A stretch of 58,255 nucleotides of DNA. It comes from Bacillota bacterium. GTDB lineage: Bacteria > Bacillota > Sulfobacillia > Sulfobacillales > Sulfobacillaceae. The translations under genes were made by a program, and so were the position numbers. The stretch covers positions 1-58,255 of the forward strand of contig JAKBWA010000103.1 of the NCBI GenBank assembly GCA_021841025.1. Direction: 5' to 3'. Of the stretch, positions 7,979 to 16,358 are shown one piece after another; position 1 is the stretch's first letter, and each line of letters starts with the position of its first letter. The notes beneath the pieces are model-generated. The model was not told the DNA's origin. It saw only the letters and a program-made list of their open reading frames with translations, and did no database searches.

Positions 7979-9264
7979 GCCTTCAACTTCCTTTCTACGG
8001 ACTCCCATACGGAATTGCGGAGAATAAGTCCGGGAATAGCATCAACCACGGGCGCCAGGAAGCCATGCACATATAGACGCGTTGCGTCTTCTTCTGACAA
8101 ACCGCGAGCCATAAGGTAGAAGAGAGCTAGCGGATCAATCGGACCGGTACTAGCAGAATGTGCGGCATAGACGTCGTTGTCGTTGATCAAAAGTGAAGGT
8201 ACGGCATCTGCCCGGGATTCGTCGGAGAGCATCAGGGTTTGCTCTTTTTGGCGTCCGTCGGAGTGAACTGCCCCATGTTCGATATTGGTTATTCCGTGAA
8301 AAGCGCTGCGGCTTTTACCTTTCATGACACCTTTGGCCACAATTTTACTCACGGTGTAAGGGGCATGGTGGAGAATTTCCGTATCGAAATCTTGCCGTTG
8401 CCTTCCCGATCCAAAGAAAACCATGGTATGGGTGCCTTGGGCTCCCGCTTCCGTTAGATAGGTACGATCCAGCGCGATCGTGGCGTTGCCCCCAAATTCC
8501 CCAATGCTCCACTCAACACAGGCGTCTTTGTCAACACGAGCAGATCGGCTCACAAATACTTCCATATGGTCGGACAGGTTTTGAACGGAACCGTAATGAA
8601 CCCGGGATCCTTCCTGTGCTGCAATTTCAACCATATTCGAAAACAATGCCTTGCCTTCAAAATCGTTGGAAATATATCGTTCAACGATCGTCAGACGACT
8701 ATTGACACCCGCTACGATCAATGTGCGCGGAAATAAACTCGTCACCTCATTGTCAAAATGACCATAATGAAGAATTAATAATGGATCGGTGATGTCAACT
8801 CCGTCCGGAACTTTTACGAACAGTCCCTGATCCCACAAGCCTGAATTGAGAGCCTCGGCCTTGTTCAAAGGGGCGGAATGGATTTGTCCGAGCCATTCTC
8901 TCATCTCATGTTCATACTGAAGGGCAGCTTGGGGCAGGCTCAAGACGACGAGTCCCTTTTCTTTTGCTTCTGCACTCGTGCTCTGTTCTACTATGTGGTC
9001 ATTGGCAAAAACCACATGCAGGGGAGATTCGATAGAGTGCAAGTCTGAGAGAGGCACGGCAGCGTCAGTAAATTCTTCAGTCAAAGGTATTTGGTCTAAT
9101 TGGCGCTCTCGGAGAGCTATTTTTTGCCGTTTAGGCCAAGAATAATCCGCAAGATTTTCCAAAAAAGATAGACGCCAGTCCCGAAGCCATTGAGGCTCCT
9201 CTTGCCGGTCTAAGGTGAGAGAGCGAATATTCTCGAGCCAATTTACATCGGTCGACATAGTCAA
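7975..9264 (-). CDS. sufD: SufD, Fe-S cluster assembly protein
   Basis: SufD is the second subunit of the SufBC2D scaffold and is homologous to SufB in its C-terminal beta-helix. The 429-residue protein shows FFGSGRQRQDFDTEI and SAFHGITNIEHGAVHSDG near 300-330, ending with FYLMARGLSEEDATRLYVHGF. A TTG at 9264 lies six bases after AGGAGG, while an ATG at 9258 lies twelve bases after it; spacing favours TTG. It is eleven bases from the sufC stop and overlaps sufS. Confidence 0.93.
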   Translation of the reverse strand: MTMSTDVNWLENIRSLTLDRQEEPQWLRDWRLSFLENLADYSWPKRQKIALRERQLDQIPLTEEFTDAAVPLSDLHSIESPLHVVFANDHIVEQSTSAEAKEKGLVVLSLPQAALQYEHEMREWLGQIHSAPLNKAEALNSGLWDQGLFVKVPDGVDITDPLLILHYGHFDNEVTSLFPRTLIVAGVNSRLTIVERYISNDFEGKALFSNMVEIAAQEGSRVHYGSVQNLSDHMEVFVSRSARVDKDACVEWSIGEFGGNATIALDRTYLTEAGAQGTHTMVFFGSGRQRQDFDTEILHHAPYTVSKIVAKGVMKGKSRSAFHGITNIEHGAVHSDGRQKEQTLMLSDESRADAVPSLLINDNDVYAAHSASTGPIDPLALFYLMARGLSEEDATRLYVHGFLAPVVDAIPGLILRNSVWESVERKLKA

Positions 9265-9275
9265 TAGGAGCCTCC

Positions 9276-10043
9276 TTACTGTACCTGGTTAAGTAGTTCG
9301 TTTCGGACCCATTCATATCCTTTGACTTCTAGCTCCTCAGCCAAACGGAAATCGCCAGATTTGACGATGCGCCCATCAATCATAATGTGTACCACGTCGG
9401 GTTTTAAATACGATAATATCCTTTGATAGTGCGTTATTAACAAAACGCCGAACTCGGGACCCATTAACGATTGAACACCTTTGGCCACGACTTTGATGGC
9501 ATCAATATCAAGCCCTGAGTCAATTTCATCGAGAATCGCGATACGGGGTTCGAGCATAAGCATCTGGAGTATTTCGTTGCGCTTTTTCTCTCCGCCCGAA
9601 AAACCTTCGTTAACGTAACGATTGGCGAATTTGGGATCCATGTCCAAATAACGCATCTGGTCGTCTAATTTATCGCGAAACTCTTTTAGGGGGATCTGGT
9701 TGCCTTCGCCGCGCTTGGCATTAATCGCCGTGCGTAGAAAGTTGGCTGTGCTGACTCCTGAAATCTCACTCGGATACTGCATGGCCAGGAATAACCCGGA
9801 TTTCGCTCGCGCGTCCGTCTTCATTTCCAGTACGTTTTGGCCGTCCAATAATACCTCACCGCCTGTGACTTGGTAGCGAGGATGTCCTAGCAAAGTTTGA
9901 GCTAGAGACGTTTTGCCAGTCCCGTTTGGACCCATAACGGCGTGAATTTCACCGCCTTTAACCGTGAGATTAACCCCTTTCAGAATAGGCTTATCATCAA
10001 TGTTTACGTGTAAATCCTTGATTTCCAGAACCGGTGTTGGCAT
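9276..10043 (-). CDS. sufC: SufC, Fe-S assembly ATPase
   Basis: SufC is a soluble ABC-type ATPase that drives conformational change of the SufBD scaffold. The 255-residue protein has Walker A GPNGTGKTSL at about 38-47, the Q-loop region LAMQYPSEISG, the signature FSGGEKKRNEIL near 150 and Walker B IAILDEIDSGLDIDA. The ATG at 10043 is preceded by GGAGGG. It is the first gene of the operon, and a promoter with a small palindrome lies about 50-80 bases upstream. Confidence 0.95.
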   Translation of the reverse strand: MPTPVLEIKDLHVNIDDKPILKGVNLTVKGGEIHAVMGPNGTGKTSLAQTLLGHPRYQVTGGEVLLDGQNVLEMKTDARAKSGLFLAMQYPSEISGVSTANFLRTAINAKRGEGNQIPLKEFRDKLDDQMRYLDMDPKFANRYVNEGFSGGEKKRNEILQMLMLEPRIAILDEIDSGLDIDAIKVVAKGVQSLMGPEFGVLLITHYQRILSYLKPDVVHIMIDGRIVKSGDFRLAEELEVKGYEWVRNELLNQVQ

Positions 10044-10091
10044 GAGATCCCTCCTGCTTCATTTCCGAGTAACTTACTCAGTATTTATAAT

Positions 10092-10120
10092 AAGTGTATT
10101 CCACTTGTTCTAAAAGTCAA
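10092..10120 (-). promoter_or_regulatory. Candidate promoter and operator of the suf operon
   Basis: On the minus strand TTGACT (complement of 10115-10120) is followed after 16 bases by TACACT (complement of 10093-10098). A palindrome AAGTG-5-CACTT (10092-10106) overlaps the -10, a position from which a bound repressor would block initiation. Suf operons are commonly controlled by an iron or Fe-S sensing repressor; which one acts here is not visible. Confidence 0.4.
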
Positions 10121-10688
10121 CAGGTCAAACTGTTTTTCGGATTTAACATGACACTTTGGGATGAGCTGGTAGCCGTATTATAATTCATAAGTCTCTAACC
10201 TATGTGCAGAATGCACTTTTGATGACCCGTGAATATGACGTGGGATGGAGCTTAATTTATCACACGCGCCGTAAAACCCCTAGCTTCAGTTATCTTGAGG
10301 GATCAAAATGCCTTCTACGACGTAAACAACGTAGCCTAATGAGACGAAAAACACCGTCGGAGAGTCATTATCGTTAGGGATTCTCTCACGAAGAAACCCT
10401 ATCCGTCGAAGGCCCAAAGTCACGAATGTCTTAACCTTTTGAGGAAGTTCTTAATTTTTCGTGTTGTACGTGGTAGACATTTCTACGACGTCAAAAGGGC
10501 TTATTCCTTAAGAGTTTTTAAAATCTGACTATAGATAACTTGAGGCGCGGGGAGTGTCAAAATAAAATCAGGGCAATTGGGGAAATCCTTAAGCAGAAAT
10601 GGGATTTTGGACCAAGGCAGGATGAGATAGTAGCCTACGCTAATGGTTCATGGATGACAGAGATGGCGATGTTCTGATTGATCTTCAA
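10121..10688. other. Gene-poor stretch between suf operon and yqeG
   Basis: No supported reading frame occurs here. The stretch contains a degenerate IS605-type left end (10257-10289, listed separately) and AT-rich sequence. It may be what is left of an old insertion, but no transposase codons are recognisable. Confidence 0.35.
10257..10289 (+). repeat. Degenerate IS200/IS605-type left-end sequence
   Basis: These 33 bases align without gaps to 57729-57761, the left end next to the tnpB at the right of the window, with 26 identities. The best-matched part is TTATCAcacGCGCCGTA against TTATCAaatGCGCCGTA, then a C-run, T and GCTT-AG. In the right copy a hairpin follows; here the hairpin arms have decayed. 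Alignment was done by eye. Confidence 0.45.
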
Positions 10689-10697
10689 TGGTATACT
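10689..10697 (+). promoter_or_regulatory. Candidate extended -10 promoter for yqeG
   Basis: TGGTATACT matches the extended -10 element TGnTATAAT (5/6 in the hexamer plus the TG). No good -35 is needed for this class and none is obvious. The start point would be about 45 bases before the yqeG ATG. Confidence 0.4.
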
Positions 10698-10746
10698 AAA
10701 TGTTAAAATAGAAAATGAAGTAGAGGAAGGGGGGGGCGGTAGATGC

Positions 10747-11256
10747 ATGATTAGATTGTTTCAGCCGCGTCTGTTTCTCGCCTCTATTTTTGATCTGGAC
10801 CTAAACCGTTTGCATGCCCGGGGAGTGCGAGGGCTGATCATGGATTTGGACAACACTTTGGTCGGATGGAACCGTCCTGAGTTAAGCCATGAGCTAAAAG
10901 CGTGGTTCCAGGACGTTCGTGGAACGGGTTTTAAGATGTGTATAGTTTCGAATAATTTGACCGAGCGCGTTGACCAGTTCGCCGAAAAAGTGGGAGTGAT
11001 GGCTATTCCCAGAGCGGCAAAGCCACGTCGGCGGTCCTTTCGAATAGCGATGCGCCGTATGGGTACAACCAATCACAATACGGCTGTGATTGGTGACCAA
11101 GTCTTTACGGACATTTTAGGAGGAAATCGTCTGCGACTTTTCACAATTCTGGTCCATCCCATCGATGCTCAGGAATATTGGACAACACGGTTGGTTCGTC
11201 GAGTAGAGCGCTACGTGGTCAAAAGGCCGCATATTCCGCAAAGTTTTTCGCAGTAA
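10747..11256 (+). CDS. yqeG: YqeG family HAD-type phosphatase
   Basis: This 169-residue HAD subclass IIIA phosphatase has motif I MDLDNTLVGW (residues about 31-40), motif II SNN, a basic motif III KPRRRSF and motif IV IGDQVFTDILGGNR. YqeG members act on unknown phosphate esters; relatives hydrolyse phosphatidylglycerophosphate in other lineages. I chose ATG 10747 (MIRLFQP) because the longer ORF start at 10678 precedes the likely promoter, and a G-rich ribosome-binding stretch lies before 10747. In Bacillus yqeG also lies upstream of the shikimate dehydrogenase gene, with yqeH between; here yqeH is replaced by an unrecognised gene. Confidence 0.85.
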   Translation: MIRLFQPRLFLASIFDLDLNRLHARGVRGLIMDLDNTLVGWNRPELSHELKAWFQDVRGTGFKMCIVSNNLTERVDQFAEKVGVMAIPRAAKPRRRSFRIAMRRMGTTNHNTAVIGDQVFTDILGGNRLRLFTILVHPIDAQEYWTTRLVRRVERYVVKRPHIPQSFSQ

Positions 11257-11318
11257 GACACCGCTCGACACATTTCTCGATACTCTCCCGCTAGGATTAA
11301 CCTAAGCGAGGAGGAGGA

Positions 11319-11699
11319 TTGGGGGTGTTGGGTGTGGATTATACGGTCAATACTATTCTGCGTCACGGTGAATTAGAGGAGATTGTCAGGATTTTGTTGA
11401 GACCTTATCAAATTCGGACGTTGCCCTTTGAAGCCTTGAGTGGCAAAAACCACGGCAACACGTGCAAATGTTTCGTTGTAGACTGGTTGCAATGTACGCC
11501 TAGAGAACGGTTGACGATACTGAAGCTCGAACGGATGACTCAGGTGACTGTCATAGACTTATCGGGAACTCTGCGCCGAGGAGTGACCCGACGCGTTTTC
11601 TCACCTCCATTTGTGTGGCGAAGCATGGTCCAGGAAGTGCTGAATAGCTTGGCTATAGACAGGTCAACACAGAAAATGGACTATATGGTCGGGCATTAA
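11319..11699 (+). CDS. Hypothetical protein between yqeG and aroE
   Basis: I do not recognise this 126-residue protein. It is basic, with no clear signal peptide or membrane helix, two cysteines as CKC near residue 49 and one more near 59. The start is TTG 11319 or GTG 11325; GAGGAGGAGG directly upstream fits GTG 11325 better. The position is that of yqeH in Bacillus, but there are no GTPase motifs, so it is not YqeH. Translation signals are good, which argues for a real gene. Confidence 0.5.
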   Translation: MGVLGVDYTVNTILRHGELEEIVRILLRPYQIRTLPFEALSGKNHGNTCKCFVVDWLQCTPRERLTILKLERMTQVTVIDLSGTLRRGVTRRVFSPPFVWRSMVQEVLNSLAIDRSTQKMDYMVGH

Positions 11700-12038
11700 A
11701 GAGGTTGGACAGAGGTCGAAATAGAAATTGATGAAAAAGAGGCAAACAGAATCAGTCTAGTAAGAACAGCTGAAAAAGACACGCCAACTGGACGTGATCG
11801 GGATTGCAACTATGCGGTGAAACTCGCGAAAATAGTTATTTCTTGACTGATAACTATGCCCAGATGTCACACGGGTGCAAAAGACTCCCGGGATCCTTGG
11901 TCATAATACATCTTATCCGGGAATGATGCAGCCATGAGCCCCTGACAACATACTCCAGTCTAATCGGCCCTGAAATTAAAGGAGGAAAGGCGGTTTCTTC
12001 TCCGGATTGAATGAGGAGGCCTGGCCGCCAAGTTTAAG
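11700..12038. other. Leader region upstream of aroE with an inverted repeat
   Basis: No gene is supported in these 339 bases. ATAGTTAT (11832-11839) and its complement ATAACTAT (11850-11857) flank a 10-base spacer that contains TTGACT, an operator-like layout, but no good -10 follows. A strong AAAGGAGGA at about 11978-11986 has no start codon at normal distance. Confidence 0.35.
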
Positions 12039-12833
12039 ATGGATTTATTTGCAGTTTTTGGTAATCCTATACACCATTCTCTGTCTCCCGATATGCATAA
12101 TGCGGCCTTCAAGTATCTGGGGCGACAGTCTTTTTATTTTCCGGTTCAATGTGCGCCTGACGCGATTTGGGAGTGCCTTGATGCCTTTCGCCGTTTAAAT
12201 GGGCATGGAGTCAATTTAACTAGGCCTTTGAAGGAGTTGGTCGTCCCCCATTTGAAATCACGATCGGCATGGGTAGAGAAAACAGGGGCTGCGAATACCC
12301 TCGTGTGGGACCAAGACGGGTGGATCGGGGATAACACTGATGTGCAAGCCTTAGTATCTAGAATTCCTCCAGCCGTCAGCAAGCATTTTGGCCAAACGGC
12401 TTGGGTCTTGGGCCAGGGAGGTGCAGCCCAGGCCAGCATCGTAGCGTTGGAATCTCAAGGTTATGAAGTTCTGGTATTCGGACGCAGAGAGAAACCTCAG
12501 GGGCTAAGACACGTCAGTTGGGAGGTTTGGGACGATTCCCGATTAAAACATCCCCAATGTGATATTTTGGTCAATGCAACGCCCCTTGGCCAAATGGGAG
12601 AAGCACACTGGCCCTTTTCGCCCGCGTTTGATCCGTCGACACTTGTCGTTGACTGGGTGTATCGGCCCAACAACACTCTGTTGATTAAAAAGGCCCGCGA
12701 AGCCGGATGTGCTGTAGTGGACGGATTAACCCTTCTCATAGACCAGGCCGCGTTATCTTGGAAACTTTGGTTTGGGAGCCCGGGCCCGCAGGAGATTATG
12801 GCGCGTGCGGTTCGGAAATTTTCCGATGAATAG
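12039..12833 (+). CDS. aroE: Shikimate dehydrogenase
   Basis: AroE reduces 3-dehydroshikimate to shikimate with NADPH. The 264-residue protein has the substrate motif GNPIHHSLSPDMHNAAF at 8-24, the catalytic lysine motif GVNLTRPLKE near 60-69, ANTLVW, the GDNTDVQ motif near 97 and the nucleotide-binding VLGQGGAAQAS, where GQGG replaces the usual GAGG. ATG 12039 is the only sensible start; a GAGGAGG lies about 20 bases upstream, a long spacing. The 3' end overlaps the next gene by eight bases. It begins an aromatic biosynthesis block. Confidence 0.92.
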   Translation: MDLFAVFGNPIHHSLSPDMHNAAFKYLGRQSFYFPVQCAPDAIWECLDAFRRLNGHGVNLTRPLKELVVPHLKSRSAWVEKTGAANTLVWDQDGWIGDNTDVQALVSRIPPAVSKHFGQTAWVLGQGGAAQASIVALESQGYEVLVFGRREKPQGLRHVSWEVWDDSRLKHPQCDILVNATPLGQMGEAHWPFSPAFDPSTLVVDWVYRPNNTLLIKKAREAGCAVVDGLTLLIDQAALSWKLWFGSPGPQEIMARAVRKFSDE

Positions 12834-13422
12834 CATTGTTTTAAATTTGTGGATAGCTTTGGCGTGGGCGGCTATTATGGCCGTGGTTGCACCATATTGG
12901 GGCTTAAAAGGGCGTATTTCCTGGACAACCCGAATGATGGTGGTTGCGGTAATAGTGCTATTGGCTGTGAGTTGTGCCTGGTATGATGGACATTGGAAGT
13001 GGAGGTTTGATATCTATTTAGGAATTTGGAGTGTCATTGCTTATGTGGATTGGAAAGAGCAAATTATTCCTAATCGGTGGGTTCTTGCTACCATTGTATG
13101 GGGGTTGGTCTCGACCCCATGGACTTATTGGCTGATTGGTCAAAATGCGTTGATGGCTCTGAGTCTCTTTCTTTTTTACCTGGGCGTTTATGCCATCAGC
13201 CGTGGAGGACTGGGCTTAGGCGATGTAAAATTCGGCGCAGCTCTGGGACTGGTTTTGGGATGGCCCCAGGGACTGATGGCGTCAGTGATTGGCCTTTGGA
13301 CTGCGGGAATTTATGCGTTGGTGTTGCTCGTGGCCTTCCGCCGTTCACGTTCTGAGCCTATTGCCTTAGGCCCATTTTTGGTTCTAGGGGGATTTGCGGG
13401 TTTGCTAGGAGTTTTGCATTAA
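12826..13422 (+). CDS. Prepilin peptidase (A24 family), short form
   Basis: This 198-residue polytopic membrane protein is an A24 aspartic prepilin peptidase. The two catalytic aspartates lie in YVDWKEQIIPN near residue 66 and GLGLGDVKFG near 125. It has about six membrane helices. The N-terminal zinc-binding methylase domain of full PilD/ComC proteins (about 260 residues) is missing, so it may only cleave. The start at ATG 12826 overlaps the aroE stop. Peptidase genes of this type also lie next to aro genes in other Firmicutes; the target pilins are not in the window. Confidence 0.85.
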   Translation: MNSIVLNLWIALAWAAIMAVVAPYWGLKGRISWTTRMMVVAVIVLLAVSCAWYDGHWKWRFDIYLGIWSVIAYVDWKEQIIPNRWVLATIVWGLVSTPWTYWLIGQNALMALSLFLFYLGVYAISRGGLGLGDVKFGAALGLVLGWPQGLMASVIGLWTAGIYALVLLVAFRRSRSEPIALGPFLVLGGFAGLLGVLH

Positions 13423-13504
13423 TGGACTGCCATGATTTTTCTGTTATGTTGTCGAATGAGATAACAGTGTGGCGATTTGAAACCGTACGAGAGGATGGAC
13501 GACA

Positions 13505-14662
13505 ATGGGGTTGTGGCGCTTTATGACCGCCGGCGAATCACACGGGCCGGGATTGATGGGAATTATTGAAGGGGTTCCTGCTCATGTGACAGTAACAACC
13601 GAATTAATTAACGAGGATTTAGCGCGGCGCCAAAAGGGTTATGGGCGTGGCGGGCGCATGACTATTGAAAAAGACCAGGTGGAAATTTGGGGAGGAGTGC
13701 GTCACACAAAGACCTTAGGGAGTCCAGTGGCGTTGTTGGTGAAGAATCGTGACTTCGTCAATTGGCAGGAGTCGATGGCGCCGGGGAAAGGGCAACCTGA
13801 CCGTGTTGTAACGCGTCCGAGGCCGGGTCATGCGGATTTAGTGGGCGGAATAAAGTACCAACACCGCGATTTGCGTAACGTGCTGGAGCGAGCATCTGCT
13901 CGCGAAACAACGATGCGAGTGGCTCTCGGAGCAGTGGCTCGCAGCTTTCTCCATGAATTGGGGATTGAAGTGCGAGGGCACGTCTTGAGTATTGGCGATG
14001 TACATGCTCCTTACCGAGACTATACATTAGAAGATCTCTTAGCTTCGGAAAATTCTTCAGTGCGTGTTGTTGATCCCAGCATTGAACAAGCCATGACTAA
14101 AGCCATAGACCAGGCCAAAGAGAGAGGCGACACTCTTGGCGGAATTTTTGAGATTAGGGCCTTTGGCCTGCCCCCGGGCGTGGGAAGTTACGCTCAATAC
14201 CAACGCCGTATTGAAGGGCAACTGGCTCAGGCCTTGCTGAGCATTCCCGCCATGAAGGCGGTAGAAGTGGGAACAGGAATGGAACAAGCAGAAGCTCCAG
14301 GCTCTCAGGTTCATGATGCGATTTGGTGGGATAAGGAACACGGTTTTAGCCGTTTAACAAATCGCGCCGGTGGAATTGAGGGGGGAATCACCACGGGTAT
14401 GCCCTTAGCAATCCGCGTGGCGATGAAGCCGTTGTCCACGCTTTTGTCTCCTCTCGGATCGTTTGACATTGAGAGCAAGGAGCCCTTTTTGGCTCAAGTG
14501 GAGCGATCAGATGTCACAGCAGTGCCTCCGGCTGTGGTTGTCGGAGAAGCGATGGTGATGCATGTTCTGGCTGATGCCATCATAGAAAAGTTTGGAGGCG
14601 ACAGTCTGCCTGAGATTCTTGAAAGAATCGAGCAGTGGAAACGATATGTCAAGGAATATTGA
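13505..14662 (+). CDS. aroC: Chorismate synthase
   Basis: AroC converts 5-enolpyruvylshikimate-3-phosphate to chorismate using reduced FMN. The 385-residue protein has the first signature GESHGPGLMGIIEGVP at 10-25, RRQKGYGRGGRM near 41-52, RPGHADLVGGIKY near 100-112 and the third signature region ERASARETTMRVALGA near 121-136. SNRAGGIEGG is present as TNRAGGIEGGITTG. The ATG is preceded by GAGAGGATGGAC. The end overlaps aroK by 17 bases. Confidence 0.95.
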   Translation: MGLWRFMTAGESHGPGLMGIIEGVPAHVTVTTELINEDLARRQKGYGRGGRMTIEKDQVEIWGGVRHTKTLGSPVALLVKNRDFVNWQESMAPGKGQPDRVVTRPRPGHADLVGGIKYQHRDLRNVLERASARETTMRVALGAVARSFLHELGIEVRGHVLSIGDVHAPYRDYTLEDLLASENSSVRVVDPSIEQAMTKAIDQAKERGDTLGGIFEIRAFGLPPGVGSYAQYQRRIEGQLAQALLSIPAMKAVEVGTGMEQAEAPGSQVHDAIWWDKEHGFSRLTNRAGGIEGGITTGMPLAIRVAMKPLSTLLSPLGSFDIESKEPFLAQVERSDVTAVPPAVVVGEAMVMHVLADAIIEKFGGDSLPEILERIEQWKRYVKEY

Positions 14663-15182
14663 TGGCCACCTCTTGTTAACGGGTATGATGGGCAGCGGCA
14701 AGTCTACCGTAGGACCCAAATTGGCTCAGGCATTACATTATTCTTTTTACGATCTTGATGATGAGATTGTTGCTGCCAAGGGCGTGTCAATTGCCGAAAT
14801 ATTTGAGCGGTACGGCGAGGCAACTTTTCGCCAATGGGAATTGGAGAGTCTGAGTCAACTGCTGTCTCAGCCCGTGCCTGTGGTTTTGGCTTTGGGCGGG
14901 GGAAGTCTTGGAAACGAAAGAGTATTCTCGTTAATCCAACATCATCAGGTCATTTGGCTTGAGGCACCAACTGAGGCACTTTGGCACAGAGTGTGTGATT
15001 CTCCCAGACCTCTGGTGAAAAGAGGGCTTGAGGCCTTTCGCCGAATGCATCAACAACGAAGAAAGGCCTATGCCAAGGCTGCGATGTTTCAAGTGGATTG
15101 CAATCAAGATCCCGATATCATTGTTCGCACGATTGTAGAGAAGTTGGGGGCACATGGGAATGAACAACGAAATAGTGATTGA
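14646..15182 (+). CDS. aroK: Shikimate kinase
   Basis: This 178-residue P-loop kinase phosphorylates shikimate at the 3-hydroxyl. Walker A is GMMGSGKST near residue 12, the shikimate-binding DLDDEI lies near 35, the FRQWE motif near 61, and the glycine loop LALGGGSL near 81. The adenine/lid arginine region is SPRPLVKRG. ATG 14646 lies within the aroC tail; the longer start at 14592 is not supported by alignment with the family. The end overlaps aroB by 29 bases. Confidence 0.93.
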   Translation: MSRNIDGHLLLTGMMGSGKSTVGPKLAQALHYSFYDLDDEIVAAKGVSIAEIFERYGEATFRQWELESLSQLLSQPVPVVLALGGGSLGNERVFSLIQHHQVIWLEAPTEALWHRVCDSPRPLVKRGLEAFRRMHQQRRKAYAKAAMFQVDCNQDPDIIVRTIVEKLGAHGNEQRNSD

Positions 15183-16245
15183 GTTCAGTCGATCACAATC
15201 ATCGAAGGTGGTTATAGGACACCAGATGTTGGAAAAATGGCCATGGTCAACATGGCTAGCAAATCAGGGGTCTGTGATGGTTGTTGTAGATCCGCCCGTT
15301 AAACCCTACGTCGAAAGGCTGCTGCATCGAATAGGCGCCGAATCGAAAACCGTGACGGTTCTTGAGCGTAGTATTTCCGAACGAGACAAAACGCTGGATA
15401 CCGTAGCTGCTTTGTACCGAGACTTCGGTGAAGAGCGAGTTACCCGCGACACCCTGGTTTTGGCGGTGGGAGGCGGTGTTCTTACGGATTTGACGGGATA
15501 TGTCGCGGCAACCTATCTACGGGGATTGCGCTGGATCGCGGTACCAACCACTTTGCTTGCCCAAGTCGACGCGGCTATCGGCGGCAAAGTTGCCGTGAAT
15601 ACCGAATTTGGCAAGAACTTAGTAGGAGCTTTTCATTTGCCAGAAATTGTGGCCATTGACCCGGTGCTTTTGGCGTCATTGCCCATAAAAGAATGGCGTG
15701 CAGGATTCGGCGAAGTCATAAAGTCAGCCGTTATAGCCGGGGGAACTTTGTATGATCGGGTAAGACATAACCTGGAACCGTTAGGGAAAATGACATCGGG
15801 CTGGGCATCGATTATCGGAGAAACTGCGCGTCTTAAAGCTCAGATCGTGCAAATGGATCTTTACGAACAAGATCAGCGCATGTTTTTGAATTTTGGGCAC
15901 ACAGCGGGCCATGCTCTCGAAAATTATTTTGGCTACGGCACTCTTTCACATGGGGAGGCTGTGGGGTTGGGCTGTCTTGTGGCTTTGCGTCTGTCTGAAA
16001 TACTCTTGGGACTCGAACGTAGAGTGCGTGAAGAGGTGGAGAGTTGGCTCTTGCGCTGGGGGTTGCCCGTTAACACGACGGAGTTTGATTCTACGGCTCT
16101 TATAAACATTATGCGTCAGGACAAAAAGGCGCGGGCATTTGGATTGCAGTGGGTACTTTTGAAAGGCATAGGCAGTCCGGTCGTGGTCAGAAACGTTGAT
16201 GCAGCTGTGGTAAGAGAGGCATTAGATGTGATTGTCCGGCGCTAA
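15154..16245 (+). CDS. aroB: 3-Dehydroquinate synthase
   Basis: AroB cyclises DAHP to 3-dehydroquinate with NAD and a divalent metal. The 363-residue protein has the nucleotide loop AVGGGVLTDLTGYVAATYLRG near 107-127, the metal ligand Glu in GFGEVIKSAVI, and the ligand His residues in NFGHTAGHALE and SHGEAVGLG. A GGGGG stretch precedes ATG 15154. It is the last gene of the aro block; an insertion-sequence remnant follows. Confidence 0.95.
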   Translation: MGMNNEIVIEFSRSQSSKVVIGHQMLEKWPWSTWLANQGSVMVVVDPPVKPYVERLLHRIGAESKTVTVLERSISERDKTLDTVAALYRDFGEERVTRDTLVLAVGGGVLTDLTGYVAATYLRGLRWIAVPTTLLAQVDAAIGGKVAVNTEFGKNLVGAFHLPEIVAIDPVLLASLPIKEWRAGFGEVIKSAVIAGGTLYDRVRHNLEPLGKMTSGWASIIGETARLKAQIVQMDLYEQDQRMFLNFGHTAGHALENYFGYGTLSHGEAVGLGCLVALRLSEILLGLERRVREEVESWLLRWGLPVNTTEFDSTALINIMRQDKKARAFGLQWVLLKGIGSPVVVRNVDAAVVREALDVIVRR

Positions 16246-16358
16246 AGACTCAAGGGTGGAGGGAACGAAAGCGCTTGGTTGCTGTCATGGGAAGAAGATC
16301 AAATGGGATGATGTCCTGTCACAAGTGGTGTAAAAGCTTCGGCTTCCTGAGAGATGTC

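Noticed and set aside
12007-12198. Short Trp-containing frame before aroE, possible attenuator leader peptide
   Set aside because: It does not stop before aroE but runs far into it in another frame, and no terminator/antiterminator pair is seen.
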